Of a stretch of DNA of 37,851 nt, positions 15,037 to 23,493 are shown in pieces. Every line of letters begins with the position of its first letter. Position 1 is the first letter of the stretch. The DNA comes from Streptomyces iconiensis. Its GTDB lineage: Bacteria; Actinomycetota; Actinomycetes; Streptomycetales; Streptomycetaceae. The notes beneath the pieces are model-generated. The model was not told the origin of the DNA, ran no database searches, and was given only the letters and a program-made list of their open reading frames with translations. A program made the translations under genes and the position numbers. Where the stretch lies: NCBI RefSeq assembly GCF_028657195.3, contig NZ_JANCPR020000072.1, forward strand, positions 1 to 37,851. Reading direction: 5' to 3'.

Positions 15037-16011
15037 TCAGGTGAGCGGCAGCCGGTAGCGGTCGCCGTCCAGTGGCTCCACGAGGCCGTCCGAGACGAGC
15101 CCGTCCAGCGCACGCGCACGCTGCACCGGCTCGTCCCACACGCGGTCCAGCGCCGACTGCGGCACCGGATCCTTGGAGGTGCGCAGCACCGCCAGCAGCC
15201 GGCCCCGCACTTGGCGGTCCGTTCCCGCGTACGACTGCGTGCGCCGTGCGGGCCCCTGGTGTTCGGGGGCACCCGCGAGCTGCCACGCGCACTGCGCCGC
15301 GATCGGGCAGCGCCCGCACTCGGGCCCGCGTGCCGTGCACACCAGGGCGCCCAGCTCCATCGTCGCCGCGGCCCAGCGCGAGGCGGTCGTGTCGTCCTCG
15401 GGCAACAGGGCGCGGGCGAGCTTCCGTTCGGCCGCCGTCGTCGCGTTGGGCGGGTACTGCTGACCGCTGACGGCACGCGCGAATACGCGGCGCACATTGG
15501 TGTCCAGCACCGCGTGCCGCTTCCCGTAGGCGAAGGAGACCACGGCGGCGGCTGTGTACTCGCCGACGCCCGGCAGCGCCAGCAACTGCGCGTGCTCGCC
15601 GGGCACCTCGCCCCCGTGCCGTTCCGCTATGGCCTTCGCGGCGCCGTGCAGCCGCAGCGCCCTGCGCGGGTAGCCGAGCCGGCCCCAGGCACGCACGGCT
15701 TCGCCGGGTGCCTCGGCGGCGAGGTCCGCGGGGCGTGGCCACCGCTCCATCCACTCCTCGTAGACCGGCAGTACGCGGTTCACGGGGGTCTGTTGGAGCA
15801 TGAACTCGCTGACCATGACGCCCCACGCGCCCGCCTCGGGGCGGCGCCAGGGGAGGTCGCGGGCGTGTGTGGCGAACCAGTCGACAACGGGAGAGTGGAG
15901 GGAGCGCGCGGTCTCGCGCAGCTCGGGGTCGACAGCGTCGACGGCGTCGGCGGCGCGGTCAGAAGCGGCGCTGGCCGATGCGGCTGGGGAGGTATCGGTG
16001 GTCGCAGTCAT
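15037..16011 (-). CDS. mutY: A/G-specific adenine glycosylase MutY, short C-terminus
   Basis: A 324-residue base-excision enzyme that removes adenine mispaired with 8-oxoguanine. The N-terminal ~30 residues are disordered. The catalytic Glu69 sits in SEFMLQQTPV, the helix-hairpin-helix is LPGVGEYTA at 146-154, and the catalytic Asp170 is in AVLDTNVRR. The iron-sulphur cluster has the canonical spacing C225-x6-C232-x2-C235-x5-C241. Only ~80 residues follow the cluster, so the NUDIX-like 8-oxoguanine recognition domain of E. coli MutY seems shortened or replaced; the last part looks like a small winged helix. The ATG at 16011 was chosen because the further upstream frame is Arg-rich and unconserved in character. 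It is convergent with the VOC gene and divergent from the next gene. Confidence 0.9.
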   Translation of the reverse strand: MTATTDTSPAASASAASDRAADAVDAVDPELRETARSLHSPVVDWFATHARDLPWRRPEAGAWGVMVSEFMLQQTPVNRVLPVYEEWMERWPRPADLAAEAPGEAVRAWGRLGYPRRALRLHGAAKAIAERHGGEVPGEHAQLLALPGVGEYTAAAVVSFAYGKRHAVLDTNVRRVFARAVSGQQYPPNATTAAERKLARALLPEDDTTASRWAAATMELGALVCTARGPECGRCPIAAQCAWQLAGAPEHQGPARRTQSYAGTDRQVRGRLLAVLRTSKDPVPQSALDRVWDEPVQRARALDGLVSDGLVEPLDGDRYRLPLT

Positions 16012-16222
16012 GGCACGTCCGATCCTGGCACGGCGCTCCTCATCCGAAAAACGCACACGCGGCGCGACCGTGCCCTCCCGCCGCACGTAAGGCGATACGG
16101 AGCGGAACCGGAACCTCACAGCTGGTCACGACCGGGTCGCCGAACGCGCTCCGACTGGCGCTCATCACAACAATTCGTACTCCCTGCGGTGGGTACCGGC
16201 CTGTGGCGCCCCTGATGTCTCG

Positions 16223-16228
16223 TAAGGT
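16223..16228 (+). promoter_or_regulatory. -10 hexamer for a leaderless mRNA
   Basis: TAAGGT ends six bases before the GTG at 16235. This is the spacing at which transcription starts on the start codon itself. There is no other convincing ribosome site. The divergent 223-base region up to mutY shows no clear -35 box. Confidence 0.4.
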
Positions 16229-16234
16229 TTCCGC

Positions 16235-17101
16235 GTGGGATCTCTGCGCAATCCGATCGGGCCGCTTCCCTCCTCCATCTACTGGCGACGGAGGGCAGTT
16301 GCCCTTGCCGTCCTCGCGCTGATGGTCCTCGTACTCGTCTGGGTTCTCGTCTCCGGTGACGGCGGTGGCTCACGCGACGAGGGCAAGAGCGGCGACGGCA
16401 ACGGGCCCGCCAGCACGATCACTCCGGGCCCGACCGACTCCGGCCCCGCGATCAGCGAACGCCCCGGCGGACGCGACGAGGAGGACGGCGGCGGCTCTGG
16501 TGGTTCGGGCGGCTCCGCCGGTTCCGGGAGCGACGAGGAGGACGAGCAGTCGACGGCCGGCGGCACAGGATGGGGCGCGGGCAGCGCTTCCGGCGGCACG
16601 GCTTCCGGTTCGGGGTCAGGTACGGGAAGCGGCGCCGACGCCGCGGCAGGTGGCTCGGGTGGCGGCGGCAAGGCCGCGGTTCCCGTCCCCGCTGCTCCCG
16701 GCCTCGCCGACTGCGAGAAGTCCGATGTGAAGCTGTCGTTGCGCAGCCTCAAGAAGAAGTACGGGCCGGGCGAGAAGCCGCGGTTCGAGCTGAAGGCCGA
16801 CAACGGCCGTGGCAGCGCCTGCAAGATCGACCTGGGCCGTACGGCGACGATCGTGACGATCAACAACCCGGACGACGCCAAGTTCTGGGCCTCGGACGAC
16901 TGCCCGCCCACCAAGAAGGCGATGCTCCGTCAGGTCCCCGCGAACGGCGCCTCCACCCACACCCTCACGTGGTTCCGCAAGGCCAGCGCCGCCAACTGCG
17001 GCACTCCGACCTTCGACGCGCCCCGCTCGGGCACCTACGAGGTCGAGGTGAAGGTGAAGGGGTTCAAGGCCGTGAAGGCGACGTTCGACCTGGAGAAGTG
17101 A
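16235..17101 (+). CDS. Membrane-anchored protein with a Gly/Ser linker and four-cysteine extracellular domain
   Basis: A 288-residue protein. Residues about 19-41 form one membrane helix after a basic N-terminus, so the rest is outside the cell. Residues 42-145 are a disordered Gly, Ser, Asp and Glu-rich linker. The C-terminal ~130 residues form a compact beta-rich domain with four cysteines (C160, C196, C223, C255), likely two disulphides, ending GTYEVEVKVKGF. I do not recognise a named family; the domain has the look of an immunoglobulin-like extracellular module found in Streptomyces membrane proteins. The GTG at 16235 lies six bases after TAAGGT. It is convergent with disA, 55 bases apart. 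Confidence 0.8.
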   Translation: MGSLRNPIGPLPSSIYWRRRAVALAVLALMVLVLVWVLVSGDGGGSRDEGKSGDGNGPASTITPGPTDSGPAISERPGGRDEEDGGGSGGSGGSAGSGSDEEDEQSTAGGTGWGAGSASGGTASGSGSGTGSGADAAAGGSGGGGKAAVPVPAAPGLADCEKSDVKLSLRSLKKKYGPGEKPRFELKADNGRGSACKIDLGRTATIVTINNPDDAKFWASDDCPPTKKAMLRQVPANGASTHTLTWFRKASAANCGTPTFDAPRSGTYEVEVKVKGFKAVKATFDLEK

Positions 17102-17156
17102 GCGGCGGGCAACGAGCACGCGCGCCACTTCGGGGCGCCTCGCTTCCCCTTCTCCG

Positions 17157-18278
17157 TCAGACGTAGCGTTCCAGGATTGAGGATTCCGCCAGGCGGGAGA
17201 GGCCCTCGCGGACCGAGCGTGCGCGGGCCTCGCCCACGCCGTCGACGGTCTGGAGGTCGTCGACGCTTGCGGCGAGCAGCTTCTGGAGCCCTCCGAAGTG
17301 CTCCACCAGCCGGTCGATGATCGTGCCGGGGAGCCTCGGAACCTTGGCCAGCAGCCGGAAGCCGCGCGGCGAGACCGCCGAGTCGAGAGTCTCCGGTGCT
17401 CCGCTGTAGCCCAGGGCCCTTGCCACCGTGGGCAGTTCGAGCAGTTCGGTGTGGGTGAGGCGGTCCAGTTCGCTGAGCGCCTCGGGTACGGAACGCGCCT
17501 TGCGGCCCGAACCGCCGGACTGCGGTACGTAGTCGCGTACCACCAGCTCGCGTTCCGGTTCCACGCCCGCGATCAGCTCGTCCAGCTGGAGCGAGAGCAG
17601 CCGTCCGTCGGTGCCCAGTTCCACGACGTACTCCGCGATCTCCGTCGCGATCCTGCGCACCATCTCCAGCCGCTGCGCCACGGCCGTGACATCGCGGACC
17701 GTCACCAGGTCCTCGATCTCCAGGGCCGAGAGCGTGCCCGCCACCTCGTCGAGCCGGAGCTTGTAGCGCTCCAGCGTGGCGAGTGCCTGGTTGGCCCGGG
17801 AGAGGATCGCGGCCGAGTCCTCCAGCACGCGGCGCTGGCCCTCGACGTAGAGGGCGATCAGCCGCATGGACTGGCTGACCGAGACGACGGGATACCCCGT
17901 CTGGATCGAGACCCGCTGCGCCGTACGGTGCCGGGTGCCGGTCTCCTCGGTCTCGATGGAAGCGTCGGGAACGAGCTGCACACCCGCGCGGACGATCTTG
18001 GAGATGTCCCGGTCGAGGATGAGCGCGCCGTCCAGCTTGCACAGCTCGCGCAGCCGGGTGGCGCTGAAGTCCACGTCCAGCACGAAACCGCCCGTGCAGA
18101 GCGGTTCGACGTTCTTGTCCATGCCGAGGACGATGAGCCCGCCCGTGTTCCCGCGCAGGACGCGCTCCAGCCCGTCACGCAGCGCCGTGCCGGGCGCGAC
18201 CGCGCTCAGCGTGGCGCGCATCAGCCCTGACGCCCCCTCGGCCCTGCCGGGGCCCGCTGCCCGGTCGTTGGCTGCCAC
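17157..18278 (-). CDS. disA: DNA integrity scanning diadenylate cyclase DisA
   Basis: A 373-residue enzyme that makes the second messenger c-di-AMP from two ATP and scans DNA for branched structures. The N-terminal diadenylate cyclase domain (about 20-145) has the DGA motif at 83-85 and RHR in GTRHRTA at 116-118, both needed for catalysis. A long helical spine follows, and the C-terminus (about 300-373) is a helix-hairpin-helix DNA-binding domain with TVDGVGEARARSV. Length and motifs are standard. The GTG at 18278 has GAAGGAG five bases upstream, which decides the start. It lies 258 bases downstream of radA on the same strand; the two genes are neighbours in many Gram-positive bacteria, and RadA restrains DisA in some. 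In Streptomyces c-di-AMP controls osmotic balance and wall-hydrolase genes. Confidence 0.97.
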   Translation of the reverse strand: MAANDRAAGPGRAEGASGLMRATLSAVAPGTALRDGLERVLRGNTGGLIVLGMDKNVEPLCTGGFVLDVDFSATRLRELCKLDGALILDRDISKIVRAGVQLVPDASIETEETGTRHRTAQRVSIQTGYPVVSVSQSMRLIALYVEGQRRVLEDSAAILSRANQALATLERYKLRLDEVAGTLSALEIEDLVTVRDVTAVAQRLEMVRRIATEIAEYVVELGTDGRLLSLQLDELIAGVEPERELVVRDYVPQSGGSGRKARSVPEALSELDRLTHTELLELPTVARALGYSGAPETLDSAVSPRGFRLLAKVPRLPGTIIDRLVEHFGGLQKLLAASVDDLQTVDGVGEARARSVREGLSRLAESSILERYV

Positions 18279-18405
18279 TGCACTCCTTCGGTCGTGCGGG
18301 TGCCTCTCGGCATTGCTCGACCACCTCGGCGGACGCGGTGACCGGTCCCCCCTTGCCGCCGTACACAGTCCCCGTGGTGCTCGTGGTCGGTCGAGACCGG
18401 GGCAA

Positions 18406-18411
18406 AGTCTA
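18406..18411 (-). promoter_or_regulatory. Possible -10 box upstream of disA
   Basis: TAGACT on the minus strand (18411-18406) fits TANNNT and lies about 130 bases before the disA start. No convincing -35 is seen. It would let disA be transcribed separately from radA. Confidence 0.25.
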
Positions 18412-18536
18412 CCGGCGCCCCGTGGGGTGCCGGGTTTGCCTACGCGGTCGCCTCCCGTGTGCAGCCTCTCATCCTTCCCGCGCAACCCCGGCCGCAGGCT
18501 CCGCGCACCCCCGGCCGCGGGCTCGTGCGGCGCCGG

Positions 18537-19946
18537 TCACTCGCTCCGTGCGCTGCCGGACTCGCTCCGTGCGGGGCGGGCCGGGAGGACGCGGAGTGCC
18601 GCTCCTATGTCCGCCACCTCCAGTACGCGCATGCCCTCGGGGATGCGGCCGGGGTCGCTGGGCACCAGCGCGTGGGTGAAGCCGAGCCTGGCCGCCTCGG
18701 CCAGCCTGCGCTGTACGCCCGTGACCCTGCGCACCTCGCCGGCCAGCCCGACCTCCCCTATCGCCACCAGGTTCTTCGGCAGCGGGCTGTCGCTCGCGGC
18801 GCTCGCCAGAGCGAGGGCGACGGCGAGGTCGGCGGCGGGTTCTGACAGCTTCACGCCGCCGACCGTCGCGCTGTAGATGTCCCGCTTGCCCAGGGCGCTG
18901 ATACGGCCGCGCTGCTCCAGCACCGCCAGCATCATCGAGACCCGCGAGGTCTCCAGGCCCGAGGTGGTGCGGCGGGGCGAGGGGATCTGGCTCTCGACCG
19001 TGAGCGCCTGCACCTCGGCGACCAGCGGACGGCGGCCCTCCAGGGTCACCGTCAGACAGGTGCCGGGCACCGGTTCGGCCCGGCGGGTCAGAAAGAGTCC
19101 CGAGGGGTCGGCCAGGCCCGTGATGCCCTCGTCGTGCAGCTCGAAGCAGCCGACCTCGTCCGTCGTCCCGTAGCGGTTCTTGACGCCGCGCACCAGGCGC
19201 AGCCGCGCATGCCTGTCGCCCTCGAACTGGAGCACCACGTCCACGAGGTGCTCCAGCAGGCGCGGTCCGGCGATGGAGCCGTCCTTGGTGACGTGGCCGA
19301 CCAGGATGGTGGAGATGCCGCGTTCCTTGGAGGCGCGGATCAGCGCGCCCGCGACCTCGCGCACCTGCGCGACCCCGCCGGGTGCGCCGTCGATCTCGGG
19401 CGAGGCGACGGTCTGTACGGAGTCCAGCACCAGCAGCGAGGGCTTGACCTCGTCCAGGTGCCCGAGCACGGCCGACAGGTCGGTCTCGGCCGCGAGGTAG
19501 AGGTCGTCACTGATCGCGCCGATCCTGTCGGCGCGCAGCCGCACCTGCCCGGCGGACTCCTCGCCCGTCACATACAGCGTGCGGTGGTCCCCGCTCGCCG
19601 CCTTCGCCGCGACGTCCAGCAGCAGCGTCGACTTCCCCACTCCCGGCTCGCCGGCGAGCAGCGCGACGGCGCCGGGCACGAATCCGCCGCCCAGCACCCG
19701 GTCCAGCTCCGGTACGCCGGTGCCGCGCGCGGTCGCCTGCCTGCCGTCGACCTGCCCGATGGGCAGCGCCGAAGCCGAGACCCTGCCGGGTGCCGTCGTG
19801 CGCACGGCAGGGGCGCCGCCCATCTCCTCGACGGTCCCCCAGGCGTGGCACTCCGGGCAACGTCCGAGCCATTTCGCCGTCTGCCAGCCGCACTCGGTGC
19901 AGCGGTAGGAGGGGCGGTCCTTCGCGGACGTCTTACGGGCAGCCAT
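18537..19946 (-). CDS. radA: DNA repair protein RadA (Sms)
   Basis: A 469-residue branch-migration helicase acting in recombinational repair. It has the three standard parts: an N-terminal C4 zinc finger (C16, C19, C30, C33), a RecA-like ATPase with Walker A GEPGVGKST at 99-107 and Walker B LLVLDS, and a Lon-like C-terminal domain (about 300-450). The RadA signature is present as KNRYG at 256-260, with Tyr in place of the usual Phe. The ATG at 19946 opens at MAARKTSAK; the frame runs further upstream, but that part is unlike the family. No ribosome site is evident, while TACGGT lies seven bases upstream. It is followed by disA on the same strand. Confidence 0.97.
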   Translation of the reverse strand: MAARKTSAKDRPSYRCTECGWQTAKWLGRCPECHAWGTVEEMGGAPAVRTTAPGRVSASALPIGQVDGRQATARGTGVPELDRVLGGGFVPGAVALLAGEPGVGKSTLLLDVAAKAASGDHRTLYVTGEESAGQVRLRADRIGAISDDLYLAAETDLSAVLGHLDEVKPSLLVLDSVQTVASPEIDGAPGGVAQVREVAGALIRASKERGISTILVGHVTKDGSIAGPRLLEHLVDVVLQFEGDRHARLRLVRGVKNRYGTTDEVGCFELHDEGITGLADPSGLFLTRRAEPVPGTCLTVTLEGRRPLVAEVQALTVESQIPSPRRTTSGLETSRVSMMLAVLEQRGRISALGKRDIYSATVGGVKLSEPAADLAVALALASAASDSPLPKNLVAIGEVGLAGEVRRVTGVQRRLAEAARLGFTHALVPSDPGRIPEGMRVLEVADIGAALRVLPARPARSESGSARSE

Positions 19947-19953
19947 GCGGGTC

Positions 19954-19959
19954 ACCGTA
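19954..19959 (-). promoter_or_regulatory. -10 hexamer for a leaderless radA mRNA
   Basis: TACGGT on the minus strand ends seven bases before the radA ATG. It fits TANNNT at the distance expected for a transcript that begins at the start codon. Confidence 0.35.
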
Positions 19960-20164
19960 TAGGCAGCCCCTGACACAGCAGCCCTTGACAGAGGTGGCAC
20001 GGCGGAAGCACGCGGTCGTCCACTGCCTGGGTGTGCGCCCCGTGTGCGCCTCTGAGGGGGTGCGCCGTCGTCAAACTTGCGCCCCATGTCCCCTTTTGAA
20101 GGAGAACGTCACCCGAAGGAAGTAATCCCGAGCAAGCGGGTCCGGTAAAGCGCCATCATCCGCC

Positions 20165-20170
20165 TACCGT
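20165..20170 (+). promoter_or_regulatory. -10 hexamer for a leaderless mRNA
   Basis: TACCGT ends six bases before the GTG at 20177. No ribosome site is visible between them. The 230 bases separating this gene from the divergent radA hold only promoter-like sequence. Confidence 0.35.
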
Positions 20171-20176
20171 CGCCGG

Positions 20177-21985
20177 GTGATGACCAGCAGGCGCGAGCAC
20201 CCGACGAACCCCACCGGCGCACCCCCAGCGCACCCGGTGAACCGGCCGACGCACCACGAGTGCGACGACCCGTATCTGGACGGCCTGTTCACGTACTGCC
20301 TCTCCGTGATGTGCGAGCACGAGGCTGCCCTCGCGGCGCTCGGGGAGGCGCTCGCCCTCGCCGACAGACAGCGCGCGCGTGGGCGAGCGCCCCAGGACCC
20401 CGGACTGCGCAGGCCCTGGCTCTACGCACTGGCCCGCTGGACCTGTTCCCGCCGCCTGGCCGAACAGAAGGAGCGCGAACGGGAGTTGATCGCCGACCGC
20501 ATGGGCGGTTCAGGGGCGGGGGAGCGCGACCCGGACCCGCGGCAGAAACGCAGCGGGGGCACCCCCTCCGCGACTCCGGATTCCACGGCTCCCGCCTCCG
20601 CGGCGGCCCCCGCGTCCCCGGCGGCTTCCCTCGCTCCGGGAGCGCCCGCTTCCCCCGCCCCCGTGTGGGGCGAAGCGCTCAGTGAGACGGCGCGTGCCCG
20701 GCGCCGCCGCGAACTGGCCGCGCTCGCCTGGCCCGAGGCCGCGGGCACCGCCCCCGCACAGCGCGAGGCCCTGGAGCTTTCCGTACGCCACGGGCTGCCC
20801 GAGCACGAGGTCGCCGCCGTGCTCTCGCTCACCCCAGGCGCCGCCGGTGACCTGCTGGCCCATGCCGCCTGCGAGGTCGAGCGGACCCGCGCAGCGCTCA
20901 CCGTCGTCGAGTCCGGCGGCTGCTCAGCCGTCTCCCGGCTCGCCGGGGACGACCGCCTGCTGCTCGGCACGGCCCTGCGCCGTGAACTGGTGCGGCACGT
21001 CGACGAGTGCCCCCGGTGCCGCCGCGCGGCCGAGCACACCATCGCCGGGGTGACCTGGCCCGGCACCGCGCCCGCCACCGCCGCGCTCGCCGTCCTGGAG
21101 GCGCCGCGCGCCGCCGTGCACGCCGCCACCGAAACGGTGCGCCGCGCGAGAGCCCAGCGGGTGCCCCGTTTCGACCGCGCGGGCTTCCCGCTGGAGGAGA
21201 CGGACCGTACGGCGCGGCGCGACCGGCTGCGCAGCAAGGCCGTCACCACGACCGTCGTCGCCACCGTGCTCGCCTCGCCCGTGCTGGCGCTCTGGGCGGC
21301 ATACCGTGGTGCGCCCGTCACGGGAGAGCCCCAGGCGGACCGTTCCGTCGCCGCGTCCGAGGGGGAGGGCGAGGGCGAGCCGGGTGACGACAGCCTGGAC
21401 GGGCAGCGCTACGAGAAGGCGGGGCGCCCGCACCCGTATGCCAGGGCTTCGGGCACGGGCGGGCGTGCGGCGCGGCGCTCCGGCATCGGCGTCGAGGTCG
21501 AGCGGCTGAACGGGGGCGAACGGGGCCCGGGACGCCTCACCGTCGTCGCCGAGCCCCTGGGCAACGGCTCCCTCGTCACGCTCACCGCGACAGGCCCCTC
21601 GCCCGTCCGCTGGTCAGCCGCCGCCGACGCACCCTGGCTGACCCTCAGCCGTGCGGGCGGCGTACTGCGGCCTGGCGACAGCGCGTCCCTGCGGGCGCTC
21701 GTGGACCCCACGCGGGCCCCCGCGGGCTCCTGGACAGCGCGGGTACGGATCGACCCGGCACGCGCGGTCGTCACCCTCACAGGTCACAACGCCTCTCGCC
21801 CCGCCCACACCCCGACCCCCGCACCTCCGACGACGCCTCCGCCCTCGGCCCCCGGCACGCCCACGCGCCCGTCCCACGACCCCACCCCGACGCCGCCCCC
21901 GTCGTCGAGCCCCACTTCCGGCCCCGCACCCGCCCCCCCCAGCTCCGGACCGCACCGGCCCACCCCGGCTCCCACCGCGCGCTAG
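20177..21985 (+). CDS. Membrane protein with sigma-4-like helices, HxxxCxxC motif and a BACON-like outer domain
   Basis: A 602-residue multi-part protein. The first ~110 residues resemble a degenerate sigma-factor helical domain (DPYLDGLFTYCLSV, then ALAALGEALALAD). A disordered Ala/Pro/Ser linker spans about 111-165. Residues 190-240 resemble sigma region 4 (REALELSVRHGLPEHEVAAVLSL). An HxxxCxxC motif (H274, C278, C281), the hallmark of zinc-binding anti-sigma domains, follows. A membrane helix lies at about 354-376. The outside part has a beta-rich domain (about 438-535) with WSAAADAPWLTLSRAGG, a BACON-like signature, and a Pro/Thr/Ser-rich tail. BACON modules are thought to bind carbohydrate or wall material. 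Signal transfer across the membrane is an attractive inference. The start may be GTG 20177 or the next codon, ATG 20180. Confidence 0.85.
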   Translation: MMTSRREHPTNPTGAPPAHPVNRPTHHECDDPYLDGLFTYCLSVMCEHEAALAALGEALALADRQRARGRAPQDPGLRRPWLYALARWTCSRRLAEQKERERELIADRMGGSGAGERDPDPRQKRSGGTPSATPDSTAPASAAAPASPAASLAPGAPASPAPVWGEALSETARARRRRELAALAWPEAAGTAPAQREALELSVRHGLPEHEVAAVLSLTPGAAGDLLAHAACEVERTRAALTVVESGGCSAVSRLAGDDRLLLGTALRRELVRHVDECPRCRRAAEHTIAGVTWPGTAPATAALAVLEAPRAAVHAATETVRRARAQRVPRFDRAGFPLEETDRTARRDRLRSKAVTTTVVATVLASPVLALWAAYRGAPVTGEPQADRSVAASEGEGEGEPGDDSLDGQRYEKAGRPHPYARASGTGGRAARRSGIGVEVERLNGGERGPGRLTVVAEPLGNGSLVTLTATGPSPVRWSAAADAPWLTLSRAGGVLRPGDSASLRALVDPTRAPAGSWTARVRIDPARAVVTLTGHNASRPAHTPTPAPPTTPPPSAPGTPTRPSHDPTPTPPPSSSPTSGPAPAPPSSGPHRPTPAPTAR

Positions 21986-22059
21986 GTGTATTGCCCCGTG
22001 AGGTCGGGGACGCCGGCTCCCTCCGCGCCGACGGGCAGCCGACCTGGCAGAGCGACAGC

Positions 22060-22140
22060 AGCAGGGCAACAGGCAGTAGGCCGGCAGCAGTAAGCAACAA
22101 CAGGCAGTAGCCGACAGCGAGTGGCGGCAAGTGGCGGCAG
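22060..22140. repeat. Low-complexity CAG-rich stretch
   Basis: The gap between two convergent genes holds repeats around CAACAGGCAGTAG (near 22069 and 22098) with GGCAGCAG and GTGGCGGCA copies. No open frame with Streptomyces codon bias covers it. It looks like slippage-expanded intergenic DNA. Confidence 0.5.
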
Positions 22141-22144
22141 AAAA

Positions 22145-22178
22145 AAGGGCGCCGCACCGGAAGCGGTGCGGCGCCCTT
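22145..22178 (-). terminator. Classical intrinsic terminator
   Basis: A perfect 14-base-pair stem (22145-22158 with 22165-22178, loop of six) is followed on the minus strand by a run of six T (22146-22141). This is one of the few textbook rho-independent terminators in the window. It ends the minus-strand cysteine-rich gene, about 65 bases after its stop. A smaller GCCCGCC/GGCGGGC hairpin lies between (about 22206-22224). Confidence 0.88.
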
Positions 22179-22243
22179 GGTGCGGAGCGCAAGCGCGGGG
22201 TCCAGCCCGCCCGCGAGGCGGGCGAACCCCGTGCCGAGACGTA

Positions 22244-23350
22244 TCAGTCGACGGCGGGCCGCCCCTGAGCAGGCGGCACGGCAGCCGCCCCTGAGCCGGA
22301 GCCGGAGCCCGAGCCCGAGGAGTCAGACCCCGACGGGCCCTCCGCACCCGAGTCCGGCCGCGTGCCCGAACCCAGCCCCGAGATCGTGACCGGGACCGGC
22401 CCAGGACCCGAAGCCGTGTCCGGTGCCGAGCCACCGCCCGAACCGCAGCCGCAGCCGCCGGAGTTGGCCCCGGAGCCGCAGCCCGCGCTCGTGCCCGCGT
22501 CCGGGCCCAGGGTCGGCAGCGGCGTCGGGTTGGCCGGGTCGGCGGGGTGAGGCGCCACCACGGGAAGTGCGGCGAGCCGCTGTTCGCACAGCTCGGCGAG
22601 CTGCTCATACGCGGCCTCGCCCATCAGCTCGATGAGTTCGGGCCGGTAGGACACATAGACAGGGCGCCCCGAACCGTGTGCCGAAGGCGCTGATGTGCAC
22701 CACCAGTTCAGGTCGTGCCCGCCTGAGCCCCACCCGCGGCGGTCGTACTCGCCGATCGAGACGTAGAGGACCTCTTCGCCGTCCGGCCGCTCCACCCACT
22801 CGTAGGTGCGCCGTACCGGAACCTGCCAGCACACGTCCGGCTTGGTCTCCAGCGGCTCGCGGTCCTCGCGGAGGGCGAGGGTGTGCAGGGCGCAGCCGGC
22901 GCCACCCTCGAAACCCGCGCGGTTGTTGAAGATGCAGGCGCCCTTCCACCTGCGGGTCTGCCGTTCGCCCTCGTCGTTGACCTCGGCCCAGCCGCGCGGT
23001 CCCGTGCCGATGTCGTAGAACTGCCAGGTGTCAGGAGTGAGCTTCGCCACGTTCTCCGCCACGCGCTTCTCGTCGTCCTCGTCGGAGAAGTGCGCCCCGA
23101 GCGTGCAGCAGCCGTCGGAGGCGCGGCCTGCGGTGATGCCCTGGCAGCCCTGTCCGAAGATGCAGTTCCACCGTGAGGTCAGCCAGGTGAGGTCGCAGCG
23201 GAAGACCTGTTCCGCGTCGTCCGGGTCGGGGAACTCCACCCAGGCGCGCGTGAAGTCGAGACCGACTTCCTCATCGCGTGCCCTGGACTTGGCGAGCGCC
23301 TCGCGCGCGCCGTCCCGCTTCTTACGCTTCGCCGCTTTCGTCGTACCCAC
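22244..23350 (-). CDS. Cysteine-rich cytoplasmic protein, DUF3109/YkgJ-like
   Basis: A 368-residue protein. After a basic N-terminus, the region 50-155 carries many cysteines (C52, C63, C69, C81, C82, C139, C153) in the pattern CDLTWLTSRWNCIFGQGCQG and DGCCTLGAHF. That arrangement resembles the YkgJ/DUF3109 putative metal-binding cluster; family assignment is from memory of the pattern. C174, C218 and C255 follow in a conserved-looking globular part rich in Trp and Tyr. From about 265 the protein becomes Pro/Gly/Ser-rich, including GCGSGANSGGCGCGSGGG, and is probably disordered. The GTG at 23350 has no ribosome site but lies six bases behind TACGCT. It is divergent from the Ppx/GppA gene and ends in a strong terminator. 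Confidence 0.8.
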   Translation of the reverse strand: MGTTKAAKRKKRDGAREALAKSRARDEEVGLDFTRAWVEFPDPDDAEQVFRCDLTWLTSRWNCIFGQGCQGITAGRASDGCCTLGAHFSDEDDEKRVAENVAKLTPDTWQFYDIGTGPRGWAEVNDEGERQTRRWKGACIFNNRAGFEGGAGCALHTLALREDREPLETKPDVCWQVPVRRTYEWVERPDGEEVLYVSIGEYDRRGWGSGGHDLNWWCTSAPSAHGSGRPVYVSYRPELIELMGEAAYEQLAELCEQRLAALPVVAPHPADPANPTPLPTLGPDAGTSAGCGSGANSGGCGCGSGGGSAPDTASGPGPVPVTISGLGSGTRPDSGAEGPSGSDSSGSGSGSGSGAAAVPPAQGRPAVD

Positions 23351-23356
23351 GCGCCC

Positions 23357-23362
23357 AGCGTA
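23357..23362 (-). promoter_or_regulatory. -10 hexamer for a leaderless mRNA
   Basis: TACGCT on the minus strand ends six bases before the GTG at 23350. It is the same hexamer as in the promoters proposed for NACHT paralogues 1 and 2. Confidence 0.4.
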
Positions 23363-23480
23363 CGGGCCATGCGCCCATGCCCCCGTGAGCCGCACCCCCG
23401 CTCCCCGTGGCCGCTCCCCTGAGCCGCCCACCCGCGACGGTCCGTGCCGTACCGCCTCGGCGTCCCCTTGTCCGGGCGGC

Positions 23481-23486
23481 TAGCGT
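23481..23486 (+). promoter_or_regulatory. -10 hexamer for a leaderless mRNA
   Basis: TAGCGT ends seven bases before the ATG at 23494. No ribosome site is present. Confidence 0.4.
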
Positions 23487-23493
23487 GCTGTGC

